Assembly (NCBI GenBank): GCA_035301345.1 | Contig: DATGUM010000005.1 | Location: 1-64,000 of the forward strand | Origin: CALAMD01 sp035301345 | Lineage (GTDB): Bacteria; Bacillota; Bacilli; Bacillales; Amphibacillaceae | Direction of reading: 5' to 3' | DNA length: 64,000 bases | In this document: positions 15,990 through 24,519 of the stretch, in pieces | Layout of the letters: each line of letters opens with the position of its first letter | Numbering within the stretch: the stretch's first letter is position 1 | Translations under genes and position numbers: made by a program | Notes under the pieces: generated by a model | What the model was told of the DNA's origin: nothing | What the model saw: the letters and a program-made list of their open reading frames with translations, nothing else | The model's database searches: none

Positions 15990-17533
15990 GTGCATCAACA
16001 TTTGTCAAAAGTACTGTTATTTTGTCAGTAGCTACACTACTTTCAAAAATTCTAGGGAGTATCTTTCGCATCCCCTTGCAAAATATCGCTGGTGATGAAG
16101 TGCTCGGTATTTTCAGTATGGTCTACCCGATTTATATGGTGGCGCTCATTTTATCCGTCGCGGGAATTCCGATCGCTATTTCGAAATTAATCGCTGAAGC
16201 CCGAGCGGAAAATGATGAAAAAATGATTTATTATACGTATACGACGGCGCGCATTTTAGCGTTATTATTCGGTGTGACGAGCTTTATTCTTATTACGATT
16301 ATTTCTAAACCTCTCGCGCAATTATTAGGTGGTGGCGAAGCGCGAATTGCACTTATTATCGTGTCGGCGACGTTATTAATCGCTCCATATATGGCTGTTT
16401 TCCGAGGCTTTTTCCAAGGGTTTGAAGATATGCGTCCGACAGCTATCTCACAAGTGATTGAACAATTTGTACGTGTCGGGTTTATCATCGTTATTGCTTA
16501 TTATTTAGTAGTAAACAGTTACGCGAATAATATTGTCGCTGGCGGTGTCATGGTTGGATCCATTGCCGGAGCGCTCGCTTCTTTTATCTATTTACGCATT
16601 AAACATTATCGTTCATCTTTAAAATTACAGAAAGTGCCTGATTTTTCATTAGCGATTTTTAAAACGTACGGACGGAAAATTTTACACATTTCTATTCCAA
16701 TCGCTATCGGAACAATTACAATGGCATTGCTTAACTTTATCGACGCGTTAACGGTACCGATTGGTTTACGCAGTTCGGGCGTCGAGCCACAAGCGATTAA
16801 TTATTTATACGGTATTTACGGTCGTGGCCTTGCACTCGTGCAAATTGCAACGATTTTCGCAACGTCGATCGTTTTACCGCTTATTCCGCTTATTACGAAA
16901 AAATTAGCAGAAAATGATATAATAGGAACTAAGAAAATAATTACTGAAACCCACCGAATGACACACATTATTTCATGGCCCGCAGCTGCAGGCTTGCTTG
17001 CACTCACTTGGCCACTAAACCTTGCGTTGTTCACGAACTTAGAAGGTAGTTCTGTGTTAGCGATTATTGGTTTTAGTTCATTATTTACATCGTTAACGCT
17101 CATTGGAACGGGGACGTTGCAAGGAATGAACCTTTCCCAACTTGGAGCAATTATTATCGTTGGTGGGGTTATTTTAAAAACGTTTACGAATATTTTACTC
17201 ATTAAAGTGTTCGGTTTAGATGGGGCTGCCCTTTCAACGCTAATCGTTTATATCGTTTTATTTGTCGTCAATACGCATTTCATTTATAAACGTGTTCCAT
17301 TTACACGATTTAATCTTGAAACAGTTAAAATTATTAGTTCAGCGACAATTATGGGGCTTATCGTTGGGTTACCGACGTTATTCTTTAACTTTGCTCATTG
17401 GTCGCGTATTGAAGCACTGATGTACGTTGGTGTAACTGCTCTTATCGGCGCAATTATTTATTTTGCTTTATTATACGTATTAAAAGTAATTAATAAAGAA
17501 ACATTAGAACGCCTTCCGTTCATTCGGAAATAA
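15986..17533 (+). CDS. Polysaccharide flippase, MATE/MVF superfamily
   Basis: A 515-residue integral membrane protein with about 14 hydrophobic helices. The ATG overlaps the tagA stop (ATGA). The N-terminal LSKILGSIFRIPLQNIAGDE and the later PRAIS-type segment (MRPTAISQVIEQFVRV) are typical of SpoVB, YtgP and MurJ-like lipid-linked oligosaccharide flippases. From its position between tagA and a TagB/F-like gene, it probably moves a wall glycopolymer intermediate, but a role as lipid II flippase cannot be excluded. SpoVB is a sporulation protein in B. subtilis, yet the family is widespread in non-sporulating Bacillales. Confidence 0.87.
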   Translation: MSASTFVKSTVILSVATLLSKILGSIFRIPLQNIAGDEVLGIFSMVYPIYMVALILSVAGIPIAISKLIAEARAENDEKMIYYTYTTARILALLFGVTSFILITIISKPLAQLLGGGEARIALIIVSATLLIAPYMAVFRGFFQGFEDMRPTAISQVIEQFVRVGFIIVIAYYLVVNSYANNIVAGGVMVGSIAGALASFIYLRIKHYRSSLKLQKVPDFSLAIFKTYGRKILHISIPIAIGTITMALLNFIDALTVPIGLRSSGVEPQAINYLYGIYGRGLALVQIATIFATSIVLPLIPLITKKLAENDIIGTKKIITETHRMTHIISWPAAAGLLALTWPLNLALFTNLEGSSVLAIIGFSSLFTSLTLIGTGTLQGMNLSQLGAIIIVGGVILKTFTNILLIKVFGLDGAALSTLIVYIVLFVVNTHFIYKRVPFTRFNLETVKIISSATIMGLIVGLPTLFFNFAHWSRIEALMYVGVTALIGAIIYFALLYVLKVINKETLERLPFIRK

Positions 17534-17580
17534 AGTTACTTTTGTAGCAAAATGAGTAGGCGAAATGGGGTTATCAATCG

Positions 17581-18849
17581 ATGATTAAACAAATAGCCAT
17601 TTCTTTTTATTTATTCGTTTTTACTATTTTTTTCAAATTGTTTAAGTTGTTTCCGCAAAAAAATGTGACGACGTTTGTCGCTTCATTTGGGGATAATATT
17701 TTATTTGCGATTAAAGAACTTGAAAGACAAGATATTGAACAAAAAATTGTCATTTTAGAGACGAGGCGCTGTCACGTTCCTTTTTACGATTATTCTGATC
17801 GAACGATTTTAACGTTTGAACCTTTTCGTCCGTTTCAGTGGATTCGCTCGATTTACTATATAGCGACGTCAGATAAAGTGTTCGTCGATAATTATTATCA
17901 CTTTCTCGCTGTGACGGATTTCCATCCACACGTTGAATGTGTGCAATTATGGCACGCTGCTGGTGCAATTAAGCAGTTCGGTTTAAAAGATCATAAAGTG
18001 AATAAGGAATCAGCGTATGCACGCAAACGTTTCCGCCGTGTATACGACCGATTTAGCCACGTCGTCGTTGGCTCAGAAAAAATGGCGGACGTTTTTCAAG
18101 AAAGTTTCGGGCTTTCTAATGAACAAATGTTAAAAACAGGCGTGCCGCGAACAGACTTTTTCTATGATAATGATGAAATTAATTACGTGAAACATTTAAT
18201 GTATATGGAGTTTCCTATTTTTAAACAGAAGAAAGTTATTTTATACGCGCCGACATATCGTGACGGAGAATTTAACGTTTCAACGCTACATCTTGATATT
18301 AAGAAAATGTACGATCAACTAAAATACGATTACGTTTTATTATTAAAGTTGCACCCCGCAGTGAACGGGACGTTTGAAAATAAGCATCCGGGCTTTGCGT
18401 TTAACATGTCGAATTATCCGAACGTGAATCATTTGCTCACGATTGCTGACGTGCTCGTGACTGATTATTCGTCTGTGCCATTTGAATATTCCATTTTGCG
18501 TAAGCCGATGATTTTTTACCCGTATGATTTAGACGTGTATGAAAAAGTGCGCGGGTTACAAGATTCATATGAACAATTTGTTCCAGGGCCTGTCGTCGCG
18601 CATACGGAAGAGTTAATTGGGACGATTCGCGCGAATGATTTTGACTTGGATAGGATTGATGCATTTGCAGAAGAGTGGAATGAATATTCGACAGGTCACG
18701 CGAGTGCGAGCCTTATTCAAACGATTTATAACATTAGTGAGCATGATATCGTGCCGAAGAAGAGTATTTTAGATACGGCGACAGCGGAAAGTATTGCTGC
18801 TGCAAGTGCTTTTGAAACGAATGTTATCGATGATTATGATAATTTGTGA
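17581..18849 (+). CDS. CDP-glycerol glycerophosphotransferase family protein (TagB/TagF-like)
   Basis: A 422-residue enzyme that would transfer glycerol-phosphate or a related polyol-phosphate to a lipid-linked wall polymer. Visible family motifs are VQLWHAAGAIKQFG (catalytic His), GVPRTDFF, ILYAPTYRDGEF, LLLKLHPAVNG, VTDYSSVPFEY and YPYDLDVYEKVRG. A hydrophobic N-terminal segment (about 7-25) could peripherally anchor it to the membrane. Length matches the TagB primase-type enzymes rather than the longer TagF polymerases. It is the last gene of a tagA-flippase-TagB unit that ends at a strong terminator. The true acceptor is not determinable from sequence. Confidence 0.88.
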   Translation: MIKQIAISFYLFVFTIFFKLFKLFPQKNVTTFVASFGDNILFAIKELERQDIEQKIVILETRRCHVPFYDYSDRTILTFEPFRPFQWIRSIYYIATSDKVFVDNYYHFLAVTDFHPHVECVQLWHAAGAIKQFGLKDHKVNKESAYARKRFRRVYDRFSHVVVGSEKMADVFQESFGLSNEQMLKTGVPRTDFFYDNDEINYVKHLMYMEFPIFKQKKVILYAPTYRDGEFNVSTLHLDIKKMYDQLKYDYVLLLKLHPAVNGTFENKHPGFAFNMSNYPNVNHLLTIADVLVTDYSSVPFEYSILRKPMIFYPYDLDVYEKVRGLQDSYEQFVPGPVVAHTEELIGTIRANDFDLDRIDAFAEEWNEYSTGHASASLIQTIYNISEHDIVPKKSILDTATAESIAAASAFETNVIDDYDNL

Positions 18850-18860
18850 TGTGATAAATA

Positions 18861-18905
18861 AAGGTCATTCTAGCCAGTTTACTTTGCTAGAATGACCTTT
18901 TTTTG
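18861..18905 (+). terminator. Terminator of the tagA-flippase-tagB unit
   Basis: A perfect 13-bp stem AAGGTCATTCTAG/CTAGAATGACCTT (18861-18873 with 18887-18899) is followed by a T run. The stop codon of the small minus-strand ORF lies within the hairpin, so it may act in both directions. Confidence 0.92.
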
Positions 18906-19048
18906 AGTTTTTGTTGATGTCGCTTCAGAAATCTACTTCGCTTGTCTACGAAGAATTGAAGTGCATTCTTCGCACCATCAACTTCTAACTCTTCCACTTG
19001 AGTAAGCTTTACGATAGCTAATTTAAAGACTTGATTATACTTTTCCAT
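18887..19048 (-). CDS. Small orphan protein, 53 aa, carrying a dispersed repeat
   Basis: The ORF from the ATG at MEKYNQVFKLAIVKL has a good ribosome binding site (TAGGGGTG, 8 nt). An in-frame ATG 38 codons upstream would add an unlikely hydrophobic extension. The product is basic and short. Its N-terminus vaguely recalls the first ORF of IS3-type elements, but the resemblance is not enough for a call. The second half (GAKNALQFFVDKRSRFLKRH) is encoded by a 54-bp element that recurs at 61980 and, partly, at 24688. I do not recognise a function; it could be a decayed mobile-element gene. Confidence 0.45.
   Translation of the reverse strand: MEKYNQVFKLAIVKLTQVEELEVDGAKNALQFFVDKRSRFLKRHQQKLKKRSF
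18923..18976 (-). repeat. 54-bp dispersed repeat, copy 1
   Basis: On the minus strand this segment matches 61980-62033 over 54 bp with about six mismatches and no gaps. It contains the hairpin GAAGAAT/ATTCTTC with an 8-nt loop, and a second CTTCG/CGAAG stem. GTTGATG and CATCAAC flank it as inverted sequences. Here it lies within the small ORF. Confidence 0.82.
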
Positions 19049-19285
19049 AAAAAAAACACCCCTAATAGGGATTGCTAGTAGTGATGAAAATAAAATATGC
19101 GAAGTGACAGGCTTTGAGCGGGTGAAAAAGTAAATATCACAAAAGAAAAGTAGAACATACATTCCCTGTTTTTATTGGCTATTCTGTCTACTTATGATGA
19201 AATAAATAGGTAGCCAAAGTTATATGGGTGACGGTTGTCACGTATTGTCCTTTTCTTGTTTTTCAAGGAAAGAAGGTGAACAACT

Positions 19286-19429
19286 ATGGAAACTTTCTTC
19301 GAGTTTAGTAAAGAAGTGTTAAAAGGAATCGTACGTGCGATTAGTGCGTATCTATTTCGGAAAACCTTTTTAGACAAAGAGAAAACCACCCGACGCCGTA
19401 GAAAGCAGGGTGGTTTTCATAAGAAATAA
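19286..19429 (+). CDS. Small basic protein, 47 aa, overlapping a perfect hairpin
   Basis: The ORF METFFEFSKEVLKGIVRAIS... ends in RRRRKQGGFHKK and has AAGAAGGTG at 9 nt before the ATG. Residues about 8-28 could form an amphipathic helix, followed by a strongly basic tail. The last third overlaps a perfect 11-bp stem, GAAAACCACCC/GGGTGGTTTTC (19381-19391 with 19408-19418), and a terminator follows 41 bp after the stop. I do not recognise a characterised family. The size, charge and overlapping structured RNA resemble small toxin genes of type I systems, but no antitoxin RNA is demonstrated. Confidence 0.55.
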   Translation: METFFEFSKEVLKGIVRAISAYLFRKTFLDKEKTTRRRRKQGGFHKK

Positions 19430-19469
19430 TTTTTTATGACAACCACCGCCTGTACGGCTGAGGCTGCAA

Positions 19470-19500
19470 GAGGAAGGATAGCAGTCCTTCCTCTTTTTTA
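19470..19500 (+). terminator. Terminator downstream of the 47-aa ORF
   Basis: A 9-bp stem GAGGAAGGA/TCCTTCCTC (19470-19478 with 19485-19493) is followed by TTTTTTA, a canonical Rho-independent terminator. Confidence 0.9.
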
Positions 19501-19682
19501 TCTATATCCATTTTAACGTAAAGATATGCAAAAATCAATAAATTTCATTTTACAATCCTCAAAAAAAGCATCACGAAGAGAACCACCCAAAGTTAGATTT
19601 TCAGTCTAGCTTTAGAGGTGTACATCAATAATCCCAAACACTTTTAAATCGTTATGTTCTGCTTTTTATTTGAAATCTTATT

Positions 19683-20765
19683 TCACTCACTCTTTTGTTC
19701 GCGCTTTTTACGGAATGGTCGGGTAATTAGGCCGAGTACTGGTCGCTTTCCGCCGAGGACGATGCCAGCGAGTTCTGCGAGAATGTGTATGAGCACGAGG
19801 ACGAGAAATGTAATAACAAACGTCAACGTGTAGCTCGCATATGAGAATAAGATGGCCATTGCCCCGAATAAAATACTAAATACGTAAACAATTAACACAG
19901 TCGTTCGGTGGCTGAAGCCGCTCGCGAGTAACTGGTAATGAATATGTTTGTTGTCAGCAATCATAATCCCTTCTTTATTCGCCGCTCGTCGGACGATCGC
20001 AAACAATGTGTCAAAAATCGGTACGGCTAAAATAATGACTGGAATAATGAAGCTAAAGAGCGCGACATTTTTAAACAAGCCGAGCATGGAAATCGCTGCA
20101 ATCATGTAGCCGAGAAAGTTCGACCCTGTATCACCCATGTAAATCGTTGCTGGGTGAAAGTTATGAAATAGAAATCCGAGGTTCGCTCCGATTAAAATAA
20201 CGCATAAATAAACAGCTGCAACGCGTACGTCAATGACTGCCATAATGAGCATACTCGTCAGGGCAATTGTCGACACGCCCGTCGCTAAGCCGTCAAGTCC
20301 GTCAATTAAGTTAATCGCATTCGTAATACCGACGACCCAGAGCACAGTAATGAGCACACTAACAAATCCGAGTTCAACGACTCCGAGAAATGGTAGTGTG
20401 ATTCGTTCAATGATAAGACCTGATGAAATAAGGAACGACGCTGCGATAAGTTGTCCGCTTAATTTAACGACTGGGCGAATGTCGTAACGATCATCGAGCA
20501 TCCCTGTAATGATAATGACGACTGCGCCTAAAAAGATCGGCATCATATGTTCATGCGTCGGTCGTAAGTAAATAGCTCCAGCAAGTGCTCCAAAAAATAT
20601 TGCTAAACCGCCAATGCGCGGGGTAATTTTCGTATGTATTTTCCGGTGGTTCGGGACGTCTAATGCTCCAAACCAAGTAGCAAAGCGTTTTACAGGATAC
20701 GTTAAAACGAGTGTTGCTACGAAAGAAATAAGTAAAGCAATCAATAATTCTGTGTAGTTAAACAT
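19683..20765 (-). CDS. tagO: Undecaprenyl-phosphate GlcNAc-1-phosphate transferase
   Basis: A 360-residue polytopic membrane enzyme of the MraY/WecA/TagO family that starts wall glycopolymer synthesis by forming undecaprenyl-PP-GlcNAc. Around 11 helices are visible. Key motifs are DVPNHRKIHTKITPRIGG (near 36-53), the catalytic NAINLIDGLDGLATG, MGDTGSNFLGY and the C-terminal His motif DNKHIHYQLLASGFSHR. Length and motifs fit TagO/WecA rather than MraY. It provides the acceptor for the nearby TagA. It is alone on the minus strand, with about 250 bp of non-coding DNA downstream that contains small hairpins. Confidence 0.92.
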   Translation of the reverse strand: MFNYTELLIALLISFVATLVLTYPVKRFATWFGALDVPNHRKIHTKITPRIGGLAIFFGALAGAIYLRPTHEHMMPIFLGAVVIIITGMLDDRYDIRPVVKLSGQLIAASFLISSGLIIERITLPFLGVVELGFVSVLITVLWVVGITNAINLIDGLDGLATGVSTIALTSMLIMAVIDVRVAAVYLCVILIGANLGFLFHNFHPATIYMGDTGSNFLGYMIAAISMLGLFKNVALFSFIIPVIILAVPIFDTLFAIVRRAANKEGIMIADNKHIHYQLLASGFSHRTTVLIVYVFSILFGAMAILFSYASYTLTFVITFLVLVLIHILAELAGIVLGGKRPVLGLITRPFRKKREQKSE

Positions 20766-20862
20766 GTTATTCTCCTTAAATGTACTTTCATCATTGTATC
20801 AGAAATTAGCTTCATAAGGTGAATAATTATATGTTTTGCTCGATTTTGTTGTGAAGATGTGT

Positions 20863-21552
20863 TTATTTTTCGTCACGTGGAATCATCCGGCCACTCGGAT
20901 AATTTTTTGACGGTAGTTGCGCGATAAATGGTGATAGTTTTTCTTGCGTGATTTCAAGCACACGGCGAAGTTCCGTGACAGGTTCATCGTGTTCGTCTAC
21001 GCGTATGTCCATGAGTGGATACGGCTCGTCACGAACGACGTAAAGTGCTGCAGACTGTTTGCCCCGTTTATCCCCTCCTGCGCGCTCCCCCGCTTCAAGT
21101 GCTCTTATTAATCGTTCTGTTAGAGAATTTTCTTTCGCTTGAAGAAACGCTCGTTGCATGTTTTCTAAAACAGTATCGTTCGCCAGTAAATTTCCGGCGA
21201 TTGCGTACCCTTTGCCTGTTATACTTCCTTTTATGTCAGGACACTTTTCCCCTGTATGAATGGCGACTTCGCCTGTTACGTCTACGATACTAATTTGCCG
21301 AAGTTCTGCTGCTTTATCTGCTGTAACGACGCTTGTTAGTGCTTCTTCTGCTGTTTGACCGCTTTCAAGTGCGCGTAATCCGTTAATGCCTGCGTACGGA
21401 TTGACGAATGCTTGTGTCGCAATAGCGCCAACATTCGCTCGTACGTACGGAACGAGGCTCCCAACGGCTGGCAAAGCTGTCGCAACAGCAACGCCTAACT
21501 CATTTGTTCGCGGACATTTAGCAACGATTGAAAACGTGTGACAGACGACCAT
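20863..21552 (-). CDS. DUF1028 family protein (Ntn-hydrolase-like)
   Basis: A 229-residue soluble protein of the DUF1028 family, with the typical start HTFSIVAKCPRTNELGVAVA and the ATQAFVNPYAG segment. The family has an Ntn-hydrolase-like fold and is often found near peptidase, amidase or amino-acid genes, but substrates are not generally established. An AAGGGTGAG site precedes the ATG. It diverges from the thiamine-pyrimidine transporter. Its promoter is directly flanked by a 16-bp perfect palindrome, so it is probably repressed by a dedicated regulator. Confidence 0.85.
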   Translation of the reverse strand: MVVCHTFSIVAKCPRTNELGVAVATALPAVGSLVPYVRANVGAIATQAFVNPYAGINGLRALESGQTAEEALTSVVTADKAAELRQISIVDVTGEVAIHTGEKCPDIKGSITGKGYAIAGNLLANDTVLENMQRAFLQAKENSLTERLIRALEAGERAGGDKRGKQSAALYVVRDEPYPLMDIRVDEHDEPVTELRRVLEITQEKLSPFIAQLPSKNYPSGRMIPRDEK

Positions 21553-21604
21553 TTACTCACCCTTTTTCATATGTATTTTAACGATTGCTTGAAAGTATTG
21601 CTTT

Positions 21605-21650
21605 ACATTACGTCTACTTTTTGCCATACTACAATTGTAACGCGTTACAA
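21605..21650 (-). promoter_or_regulatory. DUF1028 promoter abutting a 16-bp palindromic operator
   Basis: On the minus strand TTGTAG (21629-21634) and TAATGT (21605-21610) are spaced 18 bp apart, and would drive the DUF1028 gene. Immediately next to the -35 box is TTGTAACGCGTTACAA (21635-21650), a perfect palindrome with a central CG as in many LacI-family operators. No matching regulator gene is in the window. Confidence 0.55.
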
Positions 21651-21704
21651 AAAGAGAAGCAAAAGACGTTTTGTTTCGACCAATTAAATAATTAACATTG
21701 TGTA

Positions 21705-21796
21705 TGTAGGGGGGCTCGTCATGAGCTGAGAGTGTATCTAAATTAGATGCTGACCCTTGGAACCTGATCTGGTTGATACCAGCGGAGGGAACATCA
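21705..21796 (+). ncRNA. TPP riboswitch (THI element)
   Basis: The conserved core is complete: CTGAGA (21725-21730), ACCCTTGGAACCTGATCTGG (21753-21772) and CAGCGGAGGGAAC (21780-21792). The outer stem pairs ATGT near 21704 with ACAT near 21791. It lies upstream of a terminator and the thiYXZ operon, so binding of thiamine pyrophosphate should lower transcription of the transporter. Confidence 0.95.
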
Positions 21797-21827
21797 TTGA
21801 ATGCTTATCATATCATGATTATTACCG

Positions 21828-21859
21828 TGCGCTAAAGTCAACTTTTAGCGCATTTTTTT
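21828..21859 (+). terminator. Riboswitch expression-platform terminator
   Basis: A perfect 9-bp stem TGCGCTAAA/TTTAGCGCA (21828-21836 with 21844-21852) is followed by seven T. It lies about 32 bp after the TPP aptamer and 60 bp before thiY, as expected for transcriptional control. Confidence 0.93.
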
Positions 21860-21921
21860 ACGCTTATAAACGTAAAATACATCCGATAACAATCAGGCAA
21901 ATATGTTAGGAGGATGGTTCA

Positions 21922-22929
21922 TTGAGGAAGTTTGTCATAAGTATTATTTTTATTAGTTTAATTTTCACTACAGCTTGCGGACAAAATGACGCGAGTGAAA
22001 ATAGCGAAGATGCAAGTGGTGAAAGTACTGACGATTTAAAGAAAGTAACGTTCGTGCTTGATTGGACACCGAACACGAATCATACAGGTATTTATGTTGC
22101 ACAAGAGCAAGGTTTTTTTGAAGAACATGGGCTAGACGTCGAAATTATTTTACCAGGAGAAGTAGAATCGAATCAGCTCGTTGCGACGGAAAAAGCGGAT
22201 TTCGGTATTAACTACCAAGAACGCATTACGATGGCGCGTGCAGAAGATCTACCACTCGTTTCAATTGCGGCCGTGATTCAGCATAATACTGCTGGATACG
22301 CTTCGCCGACAGATCGCAACATTAGTCGTCCGAAAGATTTTGAAGGAAAAAGCTTTGGCGGTATTGGTGCGCCCATTCAAGAAGCAATGATGCAAATGAT
22401 TATGGAGGCAGATGACGCCGATATGAGTGAAGTTGATATCGTTAATATCGGGCAGTCAGATTGGTTTACCGCAGTTGAACGTGACGTTGATTTCTCAACG
22501 ATTTACTACGGATGGACAGGGATTGAGGCAGAAGTTCGTGGGGTCGATATAGACATGATGTATTATATCGACTTTGCTGAAGAGCTCGACTTTTATACAC
22601 CTGTTTTAATTACGAGTGAAGCGATGATTGACGAAGATCCAGAAACGGTTGAAGCGTTCGTTCACGCAGCGACGAAAGGGTATGAATTTACGATTGATAA
22701 CCCTGAAGAAGCAGCCGATATTTTAATCGAACGTGAACCAGACCTTGACCCAGAGCTAGTTAAACGTAGTCAAGAGTGGCTTGCTGATAAGTATCAAGAT
22801 GATGCAGACCAATGGGGTTTACAAGAGCTAGAACGCTGGGAAGTCGTCATTGATTTCTTATATGAAAATGATATTATCGCGAAACAAATTGATGCAGCGG
22901 ATTCATTTACGACAGATTTCCTGCCGTAA
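21922..22929 (+). CDS. thiY: Thiamine-pyrimidine ABC transporter, substrate-binding lipoprotein
   Basis: A 335-residue lipoprotein of the NMT1/THI5-like family. The TTG start follows TTAGGAGGATGG. A signal peptide ends at the lipobox FTTACG, followed by an acidic linker (NDASENSEDASGESTDD). The mature domain begins VTFVLDWTPNTNHTG, typical of ThiY and related pyrimidine-binding proteins, with FGINYQERITMARA further on. It should capture formylaminopyrimidine or hydroxymethylpyrimidine for salvage into thiamine. The TPP riboswitch upstream strongly supports this role. A hairpin between thiY and thiX may raise the ratio of binding protein to permease. Confidence 0.93.
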   Translation: MRKFVISIIFISLIFTTACGQNDASENSEDASGESTDDLKKVTFVLDWTPNTNHTGIYVAQEQGFFEEHGLDVEIILPGEVESNQLVATEKADFGINYQERITMARAEDLPLVSIAAVIQHNTAGYASPTDRNISRPKDFEGKSFGGIGAPIQEAMMQMIMEADDADMSEVDIVNIGQSDWFTAVERDVDFSTIYYGWTGIEAEVRGVDIDMMYYIDFAEELDFYTPVLITSEAMIDEDPETVEAFVHAATKGYEFTIDNPEEAADILIEREPDLDPELVKRSQEWLADKYQDDADQWGLQELERWEVVIDFLYENDIIAKQIDAADSFTTDFLP

Positions 22930-22962
22930 AGTTGACTGAATAAACATTAGGAAATGGCTTTT

Positions 22963-22997
22963 CGGACGTTCATGTTCTCTCCGTTCATGAGCGTCCG
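22963..22997 (+). terminator. Intra-operon hairpin between thiY and thiX
   Basis: A 12-bp stem CGGACGTTCATG/CATGAGCGTCCG, with one G-U pair, is followed by CTTTATTTTTATTTA. It could be a leaky terminator or an mRNA stabiliser that favours thiY over thiXZ. Confidence 0.65.
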
Positions 22998-23035
22998 CTT
23001 TATTTTTATTTACTTCATAAAGGAGGTTCTCATAT

Positions 23036-23794
23036 ATGCGTTCATTGTCGTTTGAATGGCGGCCGATTATTGCCATGATTTTATTTATTATTTGTTGGGA
23101 AGTCGCCGTCCGAGCGTTTCAAATAAAAGAATGGTTTCTGCCTGCTCCGTCGGCCATTTTCAAGGAAGCACGTGACGTATTACCGACGTTCATGCCACAT
23201 TTTAATGCGTCTTTATCGTTAGCAATTTTCGGCTTTATTATCGGTGTGTCGATTGGTTTACTCATCGCTATGGCGTTACACGTCATACCGGGTGTGCGCC
23301 GAACGATTTTCCCGTTTATTATTTTATCGCAAAACGTCCCTGTTATCGTACTTGCTCCTTTGCTCGTTATTTGGTTCGGGTTCGGATTTTTGCCGAAATT
23401 AATTATTATCGTTATTGCGTGCTTTTTCCCTGTCGCTATTTCCACACTTGGCGGTTTACAAGAAACAGACCGGGAACTCATGCATTATATGAAAATGATG
23501 GGTGCAACGAATAGGCAATTATTATGGAAATTACAATTCCCCCATGCATTACCGAGTATTTTTTCCGGATTAAAAATCGCAGCGACGTATAGCGTGATGG
23601 CAACAATTATTTCTGAATGGCTCGGCGCTCAAGAAGGTATTGGCGTATATATGACGCTTGCGCTTTCATCTTACCGAACGACACGCGTATTCGTGGCGAT
23701 TATTATTGCGATGTTACTAAGCTTAGCTTTTTTCGGAGCTATTTTATTGTTAGAAAAGTGGTTCATTCGTGGTCATAAGGAGGAACAGTCATGA
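23036..23794 (+). CDS. thiX: Thiamine-pyrimidine ABC transporter, permease
   Basis: A 252-residue BPD_transp_1 permease with about six helices. AAAGGAGG precedes the ATG. The EAA loop is visible near residues 140-165 (KMMGATNRQLLWKLQFPHAL), which contacts the ATPase. The C-terminus overlaps the thiZ start by 4 bp, so the two subunits are coupled. The sequence resembles SsuC/ThiX-type permeases. Substrate assignment to a thiamine pyrimidine precursor rests on thiY and the upstream riboswitch rather than on the permease itself. Confidence 0.93.
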   Translation: MRSLSFEWRPIIAMILFIICWEVAVRAFQIKEWFLPAPSAIFKEARDVLPTFMPHFNASLSLAIFGFIIGVSIGLLIAMALHVIPGVRRTIFPFIILSQNVPVIVLAPLLVIWFGFGFLPKLIIIVIACFFPVAISTLGGLQETDRELMHYMKMMGATNRQLLWKLQFPHALPSIFSGLKIAATYSVMATIISEWLGAQEGIGVYMTLALSSYRTTRVFVAIIIAMLLSLAFFGAILLLEKWFIRGHKEEQS

Positions 23795-24519
23795 AACTAG
23801 TTGTTAAGCATGTGAGTCAATCATTTGGGGATAAGCACGTGTTAGATGATATTAATTTGACCGTTGAACGTGGTGAATTCGTTTCACTGATCGGCCCTTC
23901 TGGTAGTGGAAAAAGTACGTTGTTTAGTTTAATTGGTGGGTTACTTACGCCAAGTAGTGGTGAGATTTTTATGAATGATGAAGCAATTACGGGCAAACGC
24001 GGATTTATGAGTTACATGCCACAGCAGCCTGCGTTATTTTCGTGGCGAACAGTGCTCGATAATGTTTTAATCGGTCAGGAACTAAGTAAACAGCGTGATG
24101 AAAAGCGAGCAATCAGTATGCTAGAAAAAGCGGGTCTCGGTGACGTCATTCATGCCTATCCACACGAATTGTCAGGTGGGATGAAACAACGGGCAAGTTT
24201 TATCCGGGCGTTATTAAGTCCGCAATCGTTTCTCTGTTTGGATGAGCCGTTTTCTGCACTTGATGAATTTACCCGATTAGATATGCAAAAGTGGTTGTTA
24301 AATATTTTAGAAACGTATGAGCGATCGATTTTATTTATTACGCATAGTATTGATGAGGCGATTTTTTTGTCAGACAAAATCGTTATTTTATCAACGAATC
24401 CTGCGCGTATAAAAACAGTTGTCGACATTCCTTTCTCACGCCCTCGTGATGAGTCGTTATTATTATCTAGTGAATTTTTAATGTGGAAAAAGAAAGTTCT
24501 TGAAGCGATTGAAATGTAG
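23791..24519 (+). CDS. thiZ: Thiamine-pyrimidine ABC transporter, ATPase
   Basis: A 242-residue ABC ATPase. Walker A is GPSGSGKST (about 37-45), the Q-loop is MPQQPALFSW, the signature is LSGGMKQR, Walker B is FLCLDEPF and the switch His is in FITHSIDEA. It is of the SsuB/TauB/ThiZ type that drives nitrate-, sulfonate- and pyrimidine-type importers. The ATG overlaps thiX. No terminator is obvious directly after the stop; the following 296 bp are non-coding and contain part of a dispersed repeat. Confidence 0.94.
   Translation: MKLVVKHVSQSFGDKHVLDDINLTVERGEFVSLIGPSGSGKSTLFSLIGGLLTPSSGEIFMNDEAITGKRGFMSYMPQQPALFSWRTVLDNVLIGQELSKQRDEKRAISMLEKAGLGDVIHAYPHELSGGMKQRASFIRALLSPQSFLCLDEPFSALDEFTRLDMQKWLLNILETYERSILFITHSIDEAIFLSDKIVILSTNPARIKTVVDIPFSRPRDESLLLSSEFLMWKKKVLEAIEM

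Noticed and set aside
18887..19048. IS3-type transposase first ORF
   Set aside because: The start MEKYNQVFKLAIVKL is suggestive, but no helix-turn-helix motif, second ORF or terminal inverted repeats were found, so only an orphan ORF is reported.
19192..19389. 65-codon minus-strand ORF opposite the 47-aa gene
   Set aside because: No ribosome binding site. The plus-strand ORF in the same place has a good site and a terminator.
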